From the NCBI GenBank assembly GCA_035719045.1, contig DASTGO010000005.1:1-21881 (forward strand): a stretch of 21,881 nt of DNA. Reading direction: 5' to 3'. A program made the translations under genes and the position numbers. Of the stretch, positions 6,298 to 13,698 are shown one piece after another. The number at the start of each line of letters is the position of its first letter. Position 1 is the stretch's first letter. The notes below the pieces were generated by a model. It was given only the letters and a program-made list of their open reading frames with translations, had not been told where the DNA came from and ran no database searches. This stretch comes from DASTGO01 sp035719045. Its GTDB lineage: Bacteria; Actinomycetota; Actinomycetes; Actinomycetales; Kineosporiaceae.

Positions 6298-6505
6298 GCA
6301 GGGGAGACAGTCGTGGGCGCGGCGAGATCCTCCCGGACCTCGCGCTCTGGTTGAATCACGACGGTACGTCGTCCGTCCGTCCCGTACGGTGAGTCCCGGA
6401 GGGTGAACGTACGAGACCCGCCGGGGGACCTAAAGTTGAGGTCAGAGGCGGCCGAGCGTTGCTTCCGCCACTGCCCGTCCGCGGACCACAACGGGGTTGA
6501 CCATC
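6298..6505. other. Intergenic region upstream of the penicillin-binding protein gene
   Basis: No gene is seen in these 208 bp. TAAAGT at 6431-6436 is a possible -10 hexamer about 70 bases before the start. CGTACG-type short palindromes occur around 6394-6413. No clear terminator for otsA is seen. Confidence 0.4.
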
Positions 6506-8647
6506 GTGAATGCCACCCGCCCTGACCTGGCCAGGGGAACCTTCCGGGTCCTGTTCCTGCTGGCGGTGTTCGTGGTGATCAGCGTGCTGTCCGGCGGACT
6601 GGCCTCCGGCCTGGTCATGCCGGCGCTGAGCGCCACCAGCGCGGCGGTCAACGGAGGGGTGTCCTTCTTCGACTCCCTCCCCAGCGCGCTCACCGAGCCG
6701 CCCCTGATGCAGACCACGAGGATGCTCGCGGCCAACGGCGCGCCGATCGCCTACTTCTACGACGAGAACCGGGTTGAGATCCCGCTGGACAAGGTCGCCC
6801 CGGTGATGCAGGCGGCCCTCGTCGCCATCGAGGACTCCCGGTTCTTCCAGCACGGCGGCATCGACGTCCGGGGAGTGGTGCGGGCCGCCGTCAACAACGA
6901 GGCCGGTCGCAGCACCCAGGGCGCCTCCACCCTCACCCAGCAGTACGTGAAGAACGTCCTGCTCGAGCAGGCCGTCGCCAGCGGTGACCGGGTGGCTGCG
7001 CAGAACGCCGTCGCGAAGAACACCGCCCGCAAGCTGCGCGAGATGAAGATCGCGATCACCATCGAGCAGAAGCTGACCAAGCCGCAGGTCCTCGAGCGCT
7101 ACCTGAACATCGCCAGCTTCGGGGAGCAGACCTACGGCGTCGAGGCGGCCTCCCTGCTGTACTTCGGGATCCACGCCAGCGAACTGGACCTCGCACAGGC
7201 GGCGACCCTGGCCGGGATGGTCCAGGAGCCGAGCACCAACGACCCGCGGCTGCACCCGGAGACCGCTCGCGCGCGGCGCGACGTCGTGCTGGCCCGGATG
7301 CTGCAGCTCGGCGTGGTCAAGCAGGCCGACTACCAGAAGGCGCATGACGAGCCCATCAAGGTGACGGGCAAGCCGCTGCCGAACGGCTGCGCGAACGCCG
7401 GCAACTACGGCTACTTCTGCGACTACGTGCTGAACGTGCTGGAGAAGAGCCCGGACTTCACCGCCCTCGGCAGCACCCCCGTCGAGCGGAAGACCAACCT
7501 GATGCGGGGCGGGTACACGATCACGACGACCGTCGACCCCCGGGTGGAGTCGGTCGCGGTCCGCAGCGTCTTCGACGCCATCCCGCCCACCGACTCCAGC
7601 GGCCTGGCCACCGCCGCCGTCACCGTCGAACCGGGCACAGGAAAGATCATCTCGATGGCCCAGGACCGTGCCTACAGCGTCAAGCCCGGCCGGGGCATGA
7701 CCTCGGTGAACTACAGCACCGACACCGCCTTCGGCGGGTCCAGCGGGTTCCAGACCGGTTCGTCGTTCAAGCCGTTCACCCTGGCGGCGTGGCTGGCGGC
7801 GGGGCACTCCCTGAACGAGTCGGTGGACGCCACACAACGGGACTTCCCGTTCTCCGACTTCACCGCCTGCGGCTCCCACCTGTCCAACCGAGGTGCCGCT
7901 CCGTACGCCCCCGGCAACTCCGAGGGCCGCGAGACCGGGCAGATGTCCGTGCTCGACGCGACCGTGAACTCGGTCAACGTCGCCTACGTGGACATGGAGT
8001 CCCAGCTCGACCTGTGCGACATCGCGGGGGTCGCGGAGGGCCTCGGGGTCCACCTGGCGGCACCCGACCGGACGTGCAAGGACAAGGCGACCCAGTCGCT
8101 GCCGACCTGCCTGCCGTCCCTGACCCTCGGGGTCCTCAACATCGCCCCGCTGACCATGGCGGCCGCCTACGCCGGCTTTGCCTCCGGCGGGATCTACTGC
8201 GAGCCGATGGCGGTCACCGGCCTGGCCAAGCCCGGGTCCACACCAGGCTCCTCGGCAGACTTGAAGGTCCCGGGGTCGCGGTGCAAGCGTGCCCTGGACA
8301 CCGACGTCGCCTCCGGGGTGTCCACCGCCCTCCAGCAGGTCCTCAGCCGGGGTACCGCCGCGAACGTCGGCCCCCTCGACCCGTGGCCGTCGGCGGGCAA
8401 GACCGGCACCACGGACGGCCCCAAGGACACCTGGTTCGTCGGGTACACCGCGCAGCGCAGCACCGCGGTGTGGGTGGCCGACCCGGGCCGGGTCGTCGAG
8501 GGGAAGCTGGAACGGGAGACGCTGAAGAGCATCAGGGTCGACGGCAGCTGGTACGGCACGGTCTTCGGCGCCTCGATCGCCGCCCCGATCTGGAAGAACG
8601 TCATGAACGAGGCGATGGCGGAGTTGCCCGCCAAGGACCTCCCGTAG
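6506..8647 (+). CDS. Bifunctional class A penicillin-binding protein (transglycosylase/transpeptidase)
   Basis: A cell-wall synthase of about 713 residues that polymerises lipid II and crosslinks the stem peptides outside the membrane. An N-terminal membrane anchor (about 15-35) precedes the GT51 domain with EDSRFFQHGGID (catalytic Glu at about 109) and TQGASTLTQQYVKN. The transpeptidase domain has the acyl-serine motif SSFK (Ser at about 419), SVN (about 489-491) and KTG (about 632-634). There are no PASTA repeats. I prefer GTG 6506, with CGGGGTT just upstream; TTG 6497 would add three residues and shift the numbering by three. The 3' end overlaps the convergent membrane-protein gene by 47 bp. 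Confidence 0.93.
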   Translation: MNATRPDLARGTFRVLFLLAVFVVISVLSGGLASGLVMPALSATSAAVNGGVSFFDSLPSALTEPPLMQTTRMLAANGAPIAYFYDENRVEIPLDKVAPVMQAALVAIEDSRFFQHGGIDVRGVVRAAVNNEAGRSTQGASTLTQQYVKNVLLEQAVASGDRVAAQNAVAKNTARKLREMKIAITIEQKLTKPQVLERYLNIASFGEQTYGVEAASLLYFGIHASELDLAQAATLAGMVQEPSTNDPRLHPETARARRDVVLARMLQLGVVKQADYQKAHDEPIKVTGKPLPNGCANAGNYGYFCDYVLNVLEKSPDFTALGSTPVERKTNLMRGGYTITTTVDPRVESVAVRSVFDAIPPTDSSGLATAAVTVEPGTGKIISMAQDRAYSVKPGRGMTSVNYSTDTAFGGSSGFQTGSSFKPFTLAAWLAAGHSLNESVDATQRDFPFSDFTACGSHLSNRGAAPYAPGNSEGRETGQMSVLDATVNSVNVAYVDMESQLDLCDIAGVAEGLGVHLAAPDRTCKDKATQSLPTCLPSLTLGVLNIAPLTMAAAYAGFASGGIYCEPMAVTGLAKPGSTPGSSADLKVPGSRCKRALDTDVASGVSTALQQVLSRGTAANVGPLDPWPSAGKTGTTDGPKDTWFVGYTAQRSTAVWVADPGRVVEGKLERETLKSIRVDGSWYGTVFGASIAAPIWKNVMNEAMAELPAKDLP

Positions 8648-9179
8648 CCGGCGGCGGGCGGCCCGTCCCGTCCGGGCCACCCGGGGGCACCCCGGGATCC
8701 GGGCGGGTGACGTTCGACCCGAGGTTGGCGATCACCGCCGCCACCGGTGGGATGACCATCGCGGCCAGGCTCATCATCAGCGCCGCCGTCATCGAGAACC
8801 GCCACACCCAGGCCCAGGCCGTGACCACGAGCAGCACGCACAGCCCCATCAGCAGCAGGTACCGGCGCATCCGGACCGCCGCCGGCGCGGCCGGGTGTCC
8901 GCGCGGCGCCCGGTCTTCCGGCCCCGGTTCGGCGGGTCGGTACGGCGGTATCTGCGGACCTGGCTGCCAGTGCGGGCCCGCGCGCAGCCTCAGCACGATG
9001 ACCAGGCAGTTCGCGGAGGCCAGCAGCACACCCACCGCGCAGACCAGGGCCCAGAACGTGTCATGACGCCAGGCCAGCACGACGGCCGCCACCGACCAGC
9101 TGACCAGCCCCAGCAGGGCCAGTCCCAACCGCAGCCGTAACGGGCTGCGGGCATGAACGGGTTCGTCGCCGCTGCGCAT
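8601..9179 (-). CDS. DUF6343-DUF3099-like fused membrane protein
   Basis: A 192-residue predicted membrane protein. The N-terminal half (MRSGDEPVHARSPLRLRLGL, two membrane segments, then LRAGPHWQPGPQIPPYRP) resembles DUF6343. The second half (RMRRYLLLMGLCVLL, then LAAMVIPPVAAVIANLGSN) resembles DUF3099. Both are small actinobacterial membrane families of unknown function that I know as separate proteins. The tail is Pro/Gly-rich. ATG 9179 is chosen over GTG 9203 because GGAGG lies five bases before it, while nothing useful precedes the GTG. The stop lies inside the end of the convergent penicillin-binding-protein gene; whether the two functions are linked is not known. Confidence 0.8.
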   Translation of the reverse strand: MRSGDEPVHARSPLRLRLGLALLGLVSWSVAAVVLAWRHDTFWALVCAVGVLLASANCLVIVLRLRAGPHWQPGPQIPPYRPAEPGPEDRAPRGHPAAPAAVRMRRYLLLMGLCVLLVVTAWAWVWRFSMTAALMMSLAAMVIPPVAAVIANLGSNVTRPDPGVPPGGPDGTGRPPPATGGPWRATPPSPRS

Positions 9180-9322
9180 GGCGGCCTCCAGATCCCTTGA
9201 CACCTGATGGGAGGCTCACCGGTCCCCGTTCCCACGGTCGGGATCAGGATGCGTCAGCTGGCCCGGGGCGGCGACCCGAAACGGGTTCCGGTCGCTCGGG
9301 CACGCCGTGACATGCTCCGGTC
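9180..9322. other. Divergent intergenic region
   Basis: 143 bp between the minus-strand DUF3099-like gene and the plus-strand ThDP enzyme gene, so it must hold both promoters. I see no strong -35/-10 pair. CATGCT six bases before ATG 9323 is a weak -10-like hexamer. Confidence 0.4.
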
Positions 9323-11032
9323 ATGGCGCACAATGCCGGTGAGGCGATCGTCGAGACGCTGGCCGCTCGCGGGGTCCGCAGGTTCTACACGGTGCCGGGG
9401 GAGAGTTTCCTCGAGGTGCTCGATGCCGTGGAACAGGATCCCCGGCTGCAACTGGTGTCGTGCCGGCACGAGTCGGGCGCGGCGTTCATGGCCGAGGCAG
9501 AGGGCAAGCTGACCGGGCGGCCGGCGGTGGCGATGGGCACCCGGGCCGTCGGCGCGGCGAATCTCGCGATCGGCGTCGAGACCGCGTGGGAGGACTGCAC
9601 GCCGCTGATCGCCCTGTGCGGGCAGGTGGAGACCGGATCGCTGGGCCGCAGGGCGTTCCAGGAGGTGGACCTGCCCGCGTTCCTGGGGCAGGTCAGCGTG
9701 CACGCCGAGACCCTGCTGCGGGCGGACCGGGCGGCGGAGGCTGCGGCCCGGGCCCACTGGGCGGCCACCTCGGGGCGTCCTGGGCCGGCGGTGCTCGCCC
9801 TGCCCGCGGATGTTCTCGCCGAGCCGTGCCCGCCCGACGCTCCGTTGCTGGTGCCCGGCCGCCGCGCCCGCACCCGCCCCGACGACGCCTGCCTGGACGA
9901 CGTCGCGGCACTGCTGGCCTCGGCGGCCCGGCCGGTCGCGGTGCTCGGACTGGGGGCGCAGCAGGCCCGCGCCGACGTCATCGCCCTGGTGGAGCGGTTC
10001 GGGCTCGGGGTGTACACGGCCTTCCGCCGGCAGGACGCCTTCCCCAACTCCCACCCCCAGTACCTCGGGCACCTCTCCCTCGGCACCCCGCCGGAACTGG
10101 TCGCGGCGCTGGCCGGGGCCGATCTCGTGCTCGCCCTCGGCGCCCGGCTCGACGACACCACGACCCAGGGGTTCCGGCTGCCGGGACCGACCTCGCGGGT
10201 GATCCACGTGGATCTCGACCCCCGGGCCCTGCGGGCGCCGGTCACGCTGGCCTGGTCGATCTCGGCCGATGTCGCCGGGTTCGCCCAGGCGCTGCTGGAC
10301 CGGGTGCAGGCGGTTGCGGCCACGACGGTCGCCGTCCGGGACTGGTCCGCCGAGCACACGACCTACCTGCGGCTGTCCACCCCACCGGAGGGGGCCGGCG
10401 GCGGGAACGGCTCGGCGGGGACGGGTCCGGCGGCCGGCCTGCACCCCGGGCAGGTGCTCGGCGCGATGCGGCGCAGGCTGCCGGCAGACGTGGTGCTGAC
10501 CAACGATGCGGGCAACTTCTCGGTGTTCTGCCACCGGTACTGGCGGTTCGAGCATCCGCGCACCCAGCTCGGCCCGATCTCGGGTGCGATGGGCTACGGG
10601 GTGCCGGCCGCGGTCGGTGCGGGACTGGCCGAGCCGGGCCGTCCGGTGGTCGCCCTGGCCGGGGACGGCGGGTTCCTGATGACCGGGCAGGAACTGGAAA
10701 CGGCCGTGCGCCAAGGGGTTCCCGTGCTGGTGGTGGTGTTCCAGAACGGCCTGTACGGGACGATCGCCATGCACCAGGCCCGGGAGTTCGGGCGGACCGC
10801 AGCCGTGGACATCGGTCCGGTGGACCTCGCCGGGTACGCCCGCTCGCTCGGTGCCCAGGCGGTGACCCTCGACGCGCCGCAGGAGCTGGACGACGCCTTC
10901 GCCGAGGCCTCGCGGTTCGACCAGCCGCGGGTGATCGTGGTCCGCACCGACCCCGACGTACTCACTCCGGCGGCCACCCTGTCCGGGCTGCTCGGCGGGC
11001 AGTCCCGCGCGGGGTCCACGGGTGGTGCCTGA
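9323..11032 (+). CDS. Thiamine-diphosphate-dependent enzyme, acetolactate-synthase large-subunit-like
   Basis: A 569-residue three-domain ThDP enzyme. The pyrimidine-binding domain carries the activating Glu-50 (CRHESGAAF), the central domain (about 190-335) is Rossmann-like, and the pyrophosphate domain has the classical GDG-x25-N metal/ThDP motif (Gly-447 to Asn-475, GDGGFLMTGQE and FQNGLYG). Family members decarboxylate 2-oxo acids such as pyruvate and may ligate the product. No small regulatory subunit (ilvN) or ilvC follows, so this is probably not the main branched-chain amino-acid enzyme but a stand-alone paralogue; the substrate cannot be told from sequence. ATG 9323 is the first good start in frame, with only a weak ribosome site. 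Confidence 0.88.
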   Translation: MAHNAGEAIVETLAARGVRRFYTVPGESFLEVLDAVEQDPRLQLVSCRHESGAAFMAEAEGKLTGRPAVAMGTRAVGAANLAIGVETAWEDCTPLIALCGQVETGSLGRRAFQEVDLPAFLGQVSVHAETLLRADRAAEAAARAHWAATSGRPGPAVLALPADVLAEPCPPDAPLLVPGRRARTRPDDACLDDVAALLASAARPVAVLGLGAQQARADVIALVERFGLGVYTAFRRQDAFPNSHPQYLGHLSLGTPPELVAALAGADLVLALGARLDDTTTQGFRLPGPTSRVIHVDLDPRALRAPVTLAWSISADVAGFAQALLDRVQAVAATTVAVRDWSAEHTTYLRLSTPPEGAGGGNGSAGTGPAAGLHPGQVLGAMRRRLPADVVLTNDAGNFSVFCHRYWRFEHPRTQLGPISGAMGYGVPAAVGAGLAEPGRPVVALAGDGGFLMTGQELETAVRQGVPVLVVVFQNGLYGTIAMHQAREFGRTAAVDIGPVDLAGYARSLGAQAVTLDAPQELDDAFAEASRFDQPRVIVVRTDPDVLTPAATLSGLLGGQSRAGSTGGA

Positions 11033-11062
11033 CTCCGGCGGGTGCCGGGCGGGCCGCCGCCG

Positions 11063-11068
11063 TACGGT
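11063..11068 (+). promoter_or_regulatory. Candidate -10 of a leaderless promoter (DUF2277 gene)
   Basis: TACGGT lies exactly six bases before ATG 11075, the TANNNT-N6-start arrangement of actinobacterial leaderless transcripts. The -35 region is not recognisable. Confidence 0.4.
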
Positions 11069-11074
11069 GAACGC

Positions 11075-11389
11075 ATGTGCCGGTCCATCAAGACGCTGCG
11101 CCCGCCGTTCACGCCGGCCGTGACCGAGGCGGACATCCGGGCGGCCGCCCTGCAGTACGTCCGGAAGGTGTCCGGGTTCCGCGCACCGGCGCCGCACAAC
11201 GCCGAGGCCTTCGAGGCCGCGGTCGAGGCCGTCACCCGGGCCAGTACGCAACTGCTGGCGGCGCTGGAGGTCCGGGGCACGCCCGGTCAGCGCACGAGTT
11301 CCACCCGGACCGCGCCGGGGCGGCGGGTGGCGAGCCGGGAGTCGGCGGTCAGCAGCGGGGCGTCCAGGGCCTCGGCCAGCGCCAGGTAG
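11075..11389 (+). CDS. DUF2277 family protein
   Basis: A 104-residue protein. MCRSIKTLRPPF, then ADIRAAALQYVRKVSGFRAP, an Asn/Glu-containing helix and ATRASTQLLAALE-type ending are the DUF2277 signature; members are small cytoplasmic proteins of unknown function. The family core ends near residue 68. The last 35 residues are Ser/Arg-rich, read through the end of the convergent vapC gene (overlap 11287-11389) and do not resemble the usual acidic/basic family tail. The C-terminus may thus have been replaced by a frameshift or rearrangement. ATG 11075 matches the conserved family start. Confidence 0.8.
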   Translation: MCRSIKTLRPPFTPAVTEADIRAAALQYVRKVSGFRAPAPHNAEAFEAAVEAVTRASTQLLAALEVRGTPGQRTSSTRTAPGRRVASRESAVSSGASRASASAR

Positions 11390-11709
11390 GGCGCATCCGC
11401 CGGGGTCACCGTCCCCAGCAGGTCCCAGCAACGGGGGAGCAGGTCGACCGGAGGAACCCGGGTGAGCGGCAGCCGGGCCAGGTCGGCGGCGGCCAGGTCA
11501 ACCCGGCGCAACGGCACGGAGCCGGACTTGTGGCCACGGTGCCAGACGGCCAGGACCTCCAGGTCGATCGTCGACGGTGCCGCCAGCCGGCGCCGGGCGA
11601 GCCGCTCCCGCACCAGATCCCCGTCCGGACCGTCGTCGATCAGCGCGACGGCCAGCAGCCCCGCGTCGACGACCGCCCAGCCCCCCGAAACGGAGGGTGC
11701 CCCGGTCAC
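11287..11709 (-). CDS. vapC: VapC-type PIN-domain toxin ribonuclease
   Basis: A 140-residue PIN-domain protein, the toxin of a type II toxin-antitoxin pair; such toxins are Mg-dependent RNases cutting tRNA or rRNA. The acidic active-site set is visible: Asp-15 (AVVDAGLL), Glu-51 (TIDLEVLAVW), Asp-105 (TPADAPYLALAE) and Asp-123 (LLTADSRLA). The start GTG 11709 overlaps the antitoxin stop in GTGA, so the longer frame reaching 12180 is not used. The gene's 3' end overlaps the DUF2277 gene on the other strand by 103 bp. Confidence 0.9.
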   Translation of the reverse strand: MTGAPSVSGGWAVVDAGLLAVALIDDGPDGDLVRERLARRRLAAPSTIDLEVLAVWHRGHKSGSVPLRRVDLAAADLARLPLTRVPPVDLLPRCWDLLGTVTPADAPYLALAEALDAPLLTADSRLATRRPGAVRVELVR

Positions 11710-11936
11710 AGCCGCCCGCGCCCGGCCCGCACCGCCACCGCGGCAGCCGCCAGCGGGAGGCTGCCGCCCGCCCGGCCTCCCGCCGCAGCGAGCACCTCCT
11801 CGACCGTGGGGGTGCCGGCGTGCTCGGTGAGCACGGCGAGCAGGTACTCCTGCAGGGACCGACCGCCCTGTGCCGCCCGCCGCCGCAGCGCCGCATGCAC
11901 CTCGTCCGGCACGTCCTTGACCTGGATGCTGGGCAT
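11706..11936 (-). CDS. vapB: VapB-type ribbon-helix-helix antitoxin
   Basis: A 76-residue antitoxin. The N-terminus MPSIQVKDVPDEVHAALRRR followed by AAQGGRSLQEYLLAVL is the Arc/MetJ-like ribbon-helix-helix (FitA/VapB type) that binds operator DNA. The Ala/Gly-rich C-terminal half would wrap the toxin active site. It is first in the operon and overlaps vapC by four bases. ATG 11936 has no good Shine-Dalgarno sequence but lies six bases after TAGAGT, suggesting a leaderless transcript. An operator-like repeat overlaps this -10 box. Confidence 0.88.
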   Translation of the reverse strand: MPSIQVKDVPDEVHAALRRRAAQGGRSLQEYLLAVLTEHAGTPTVEEVLAAAGGRAGGSLPLAAAAVAVRAGRGRL

Positions 11937-11942
11937 GTCCGG

Positions 11943-11948
11943 ACTCTA
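11943..11948 (-). promoter_or_regulatory. Candidate -10 of leaderless vapBC promoter
   Basis: TAGAGT on the minus strand is six bases from ATG 11936. It overlaps the left copy of an 18-bp repeat (11945-11962), the arrangement expected for autorepression by VapB(C). Confidence 0.5.
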
Positions 11949-12043
11949 GCGCCGGTTTGGTGGGACTCCTGGGAAATCTGCGCCAGGAATTCCGGATTGG
12001 CGGTTGAGCCGCTGAAAGCCATGATCTAGCGCCAATTTGGCGC
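11945..12043. promoter_or_regulatory. Paired operator-like repeats upstream of vapBC
   Basis: TCTAGCGCCGGTTTGGTG (11945-11962) and TCTAGCGCCAATTTGGCG (12025-12042) match at 15 of 18 positions and are exactly 80 bp apart. The second contains the near-perfect palindrome GCGCCAA-T-TTGGCGC (12029-12043). The first overlaps the vapB -10. Binding by VapBC is inferred from this position. Confidence 0.55.
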
Positions 12044-12187
12044 CGTCTCGTCAGGCGTGGGTCCGCCGGGGGACGGCCCGGCGGTTCGTGGTCGCTCTCG
12101 TCGCGGACGTCGGTCTGTGGTCGGTGGGGGTGGAGTGTCGTCGTCCACAGCTGGTGGCGGTGATAGGCGCACATGATCACGATTGCC

Positions 12188-12193
12188 TAGAGT
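12188..12193 (+). promoter_or_regulatory. Candidate -10 of a leaderless promoter (lipoprotein gene)
   Basis: TAGAGT lies six bases before ATG 12200, identical in sequence and spacing to the vapB arrangement. No ribosome-binding site precedes the ATG. Confidence 0.5.
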
Positions 12194-12199
12194 CTGGTC

Positions 12200-12799
12200 A
12201 TGAGGAGATCAGCTTCTCGGCGCCGACGGATCCCGCGGCTGGTCGGCGTCCTGCCGGTGGTGGCTGCGCTGACCGCGCTGACCGCCTGCGACTCGGGATC
12301 GGGGGGCAGCCCGAAGCCGCCGAGCAGTACCTCAGTCACCCTGCGGCCCTCGTCGTCGCCCACGTCGTCGCCCACCGTGCCCTCCGAAGCCCGGCAGCCG
12401 ACCCGTGCCGGGGCCGCCGCCTTCTTCCGCTACTTCGTGTCCGCGATGAACGACGCCTACCGGCAGTTGCGTCCTGAGCCGCTCGCTGTGGCCGCCCTGC
12501 CTTCCTGCGGGTTCTGTGGGGATCTGGTGAACGACGTGTCGGCGGCACGGTCCGCAGGCGAGACCTATGGCGGAGGCATCATCACGATCGCGACCATGGT
12601 GGCAGCTGACGGCGACCCGGCCTCCGGGCTGATGGTGAACGCCGTCGTGGACCAGAGCGCGGGCGAACGCCGATCCGCTGCCGGGTCGGTGGTAGCGACC
12701 TATCCCGAGCAGCACGGGCTGCGGATGGACGTGGGCCTGCGCTGGGTCGGCGGGGAGTGGCGCGTCGTCGGGGTCGCACTGCCGAAGGCGACATCATGA
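12200..12799 (+). CDS. DUF6318-family lipoprotein
   Basis: A 199-residue lipoprotein. An Arg-rich N-terminus and hydrophobic stretch end in the lipobox LTAC (lipidated Cys-30), followed by a Ser/Pro/Thr linker to about residue 65. The globular part (AAAFFRYFVSAMNDAYRQLR, LPSCGFCGDLV with a CxxC pair, and the closing strand MDVGLRWVGGEWRVVGVALP) matches DUF6318, an actinobacterial extracytoplasmic family of unknown function and NTF2-like appearance. Its stop overlaps the PKD-protein start in ATGA, so the two are probably made together at the cell surface. Confidence 0.82.
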   Translation: MRRSASRRRRIPRLVGVLPVVAALTALTACDSGSGGSPKPPSSTSVTLRPSSSPTSSPTVPSEARQPTRAGAAAFFRYFVSAMNDAYRQLRPEPLAVAALPSCGFCGDLVNDVSAARSAGETYGGGIITIATMVAADGDPASGLMVNAVVDQSAGERRSAAGSVVATYPEQHGLRMDVGLRWVGGEWRVVGVALPKATS

Positions 12800-13671
12800 T
12801 CGGACCGTGGGGGCGACTCTGCCTCGCCGCAGGCGTCACGGCGGCCTCGGCGCTGTCCGCTGCCCCTGCCACCGCTGCTCCGCTCGGTTCTGTAACCGGG
12901 ATCTGGGGACACGGCGGGGACGCGAGTATCGACCTGAGCGGCTCGGACGCCATCTCCGGCGCGGGAACCGCGTCCCCGGCGGCTCCGGAGCTGCGACCTG
13001 TCACGGTCACCGTTCCCGCCTGCGGGGCGAACAGCCCGAACCTCGCGCAGCCCGCGGACGTGCTGTGCCCCGAGACGGCCGCTTTGTGTTCTGCCACAAC
13101 GGATCCGAACGACTCGATGTTCTGGGTCTACCAGGGTCCGCCGGGAGTGACGAGACCCGCTCCCGGGCAGTGGAGGTTCGTCGGGCAGGCGTGCCTGCAT
13201 GCGAACGGCGGAACGGACCCGTTGCGGATTGGCTTGTCGCTCAACGATTTCCGGCGCCTTCCGCTCCCGGCGGGGACGGCGCGGGTCCAGCCGCCGACGC
13301 TGCGGACCCTGGTCAACGTCGACACCAACGTGTACGTCGAGGCGCGCCCGGTGGAGCTGACCACCACCCTGCTCGATCAGCCGGTGCGGGTGCGGGCCAC
13401 GCCGGTGCGCTTCACCTGGACCTTCGGCGACGGCGGGACACTGCGCACGGCCGACCCGGGCGGTCCGTACCCGCGGATGACCACGACCCACGTCTACCGG
13501 CAGCCAGGTACCCCCACCCTGCGGTTGGTCACCAGTTACACCGGGGAGTACTCGGTCGCGGGCGGACGGTGGCTTCCCGTCGACGGGGAGGCGGAGGTCG
13601 CGAGCGCACCGGTCACCTTGACCGTGGTGCAGACCAGGGCCGAACTCGTCGACCAGCCGCTCACTCCGTAG
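12796..13671 (+). CDS. Secreted PKD-domain protein
   Basis: A 291-residue exported protein. It starts at ATG 12796, which overlaps the lipoprotein stop (ATGA); the open frame upstream is not needed. A signal peptide (MIGPWGRLCLAAGVTAASAL, then AAPATAA) is followed by a Cys-containing region (about 75-135, five cysteines likely in disulphides). Near the C-terminus (about 205-250) is a PKD-like beta-sandwich with RFTWTFGDGGTL and THVYRQPGTPTLRL. PKD modules act in surface binding; no enzyme domain is seen. It is convergent with the wall-hydrolase gene of the secretion-like operon and could belong to the same envelope function, but this is inference. Confidence 0.8.
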   Translation: MIGPWGRLCLAAGVTAASALSAAPATAAPLGSVTGIWGHGGDASIDLSGSDAISGAGTASPAAPELRPVTVTVPACGANSPNLAQPADVLCPETAALCSATTDPNDSMFWVYQGPPGVTRPAPGQWRFVGQACLHANGGTDPLRIGLSLNDFRRLPLPAGTARVQPPTLRTLVNVDTNVYVEARPVELTTTLLDQPVRVRATPVRFTWTFGDGGTLRTADPGGPYPRMTTTHVYRQPGTPTLRLVTSYTGEYSVAGGRWLPVDGEAEVASAPVTLTVVQTRAELVDQPLTP

Positions 13672-13676
13672 CCGCT

Positions 13677-13698
13677 ACCGGCCCTGGCCCTTGCCGGT
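13677..13698. terminator. Short convergent terminator-like hairpin
   Basis: ACCGGC (13677-13682) and GCCGGT (13693-13698) form a 6-bp GC stem with a ten-base loop between the two convergent stop codons; the right arm touches the stop of the minus-strand gene. No T-tract is present. Confidence 0.45.

Noticed and set aside
6374..6413. CGTACG-type short palindromes before the penicillin-binding-protein gene as an operator
   Set aside because: Six-base palindromes of this composition are expected by chance and the copies have no regular spacing.
11287..12180. 297-codon reading of the VapC frame
   Set aside because: The extra 157 codons run antiparallel to nothing useful, overlap the whole antitoxin gene in another frame and the operator region; GTG 11709 with GTGA coupling explains the toxin.
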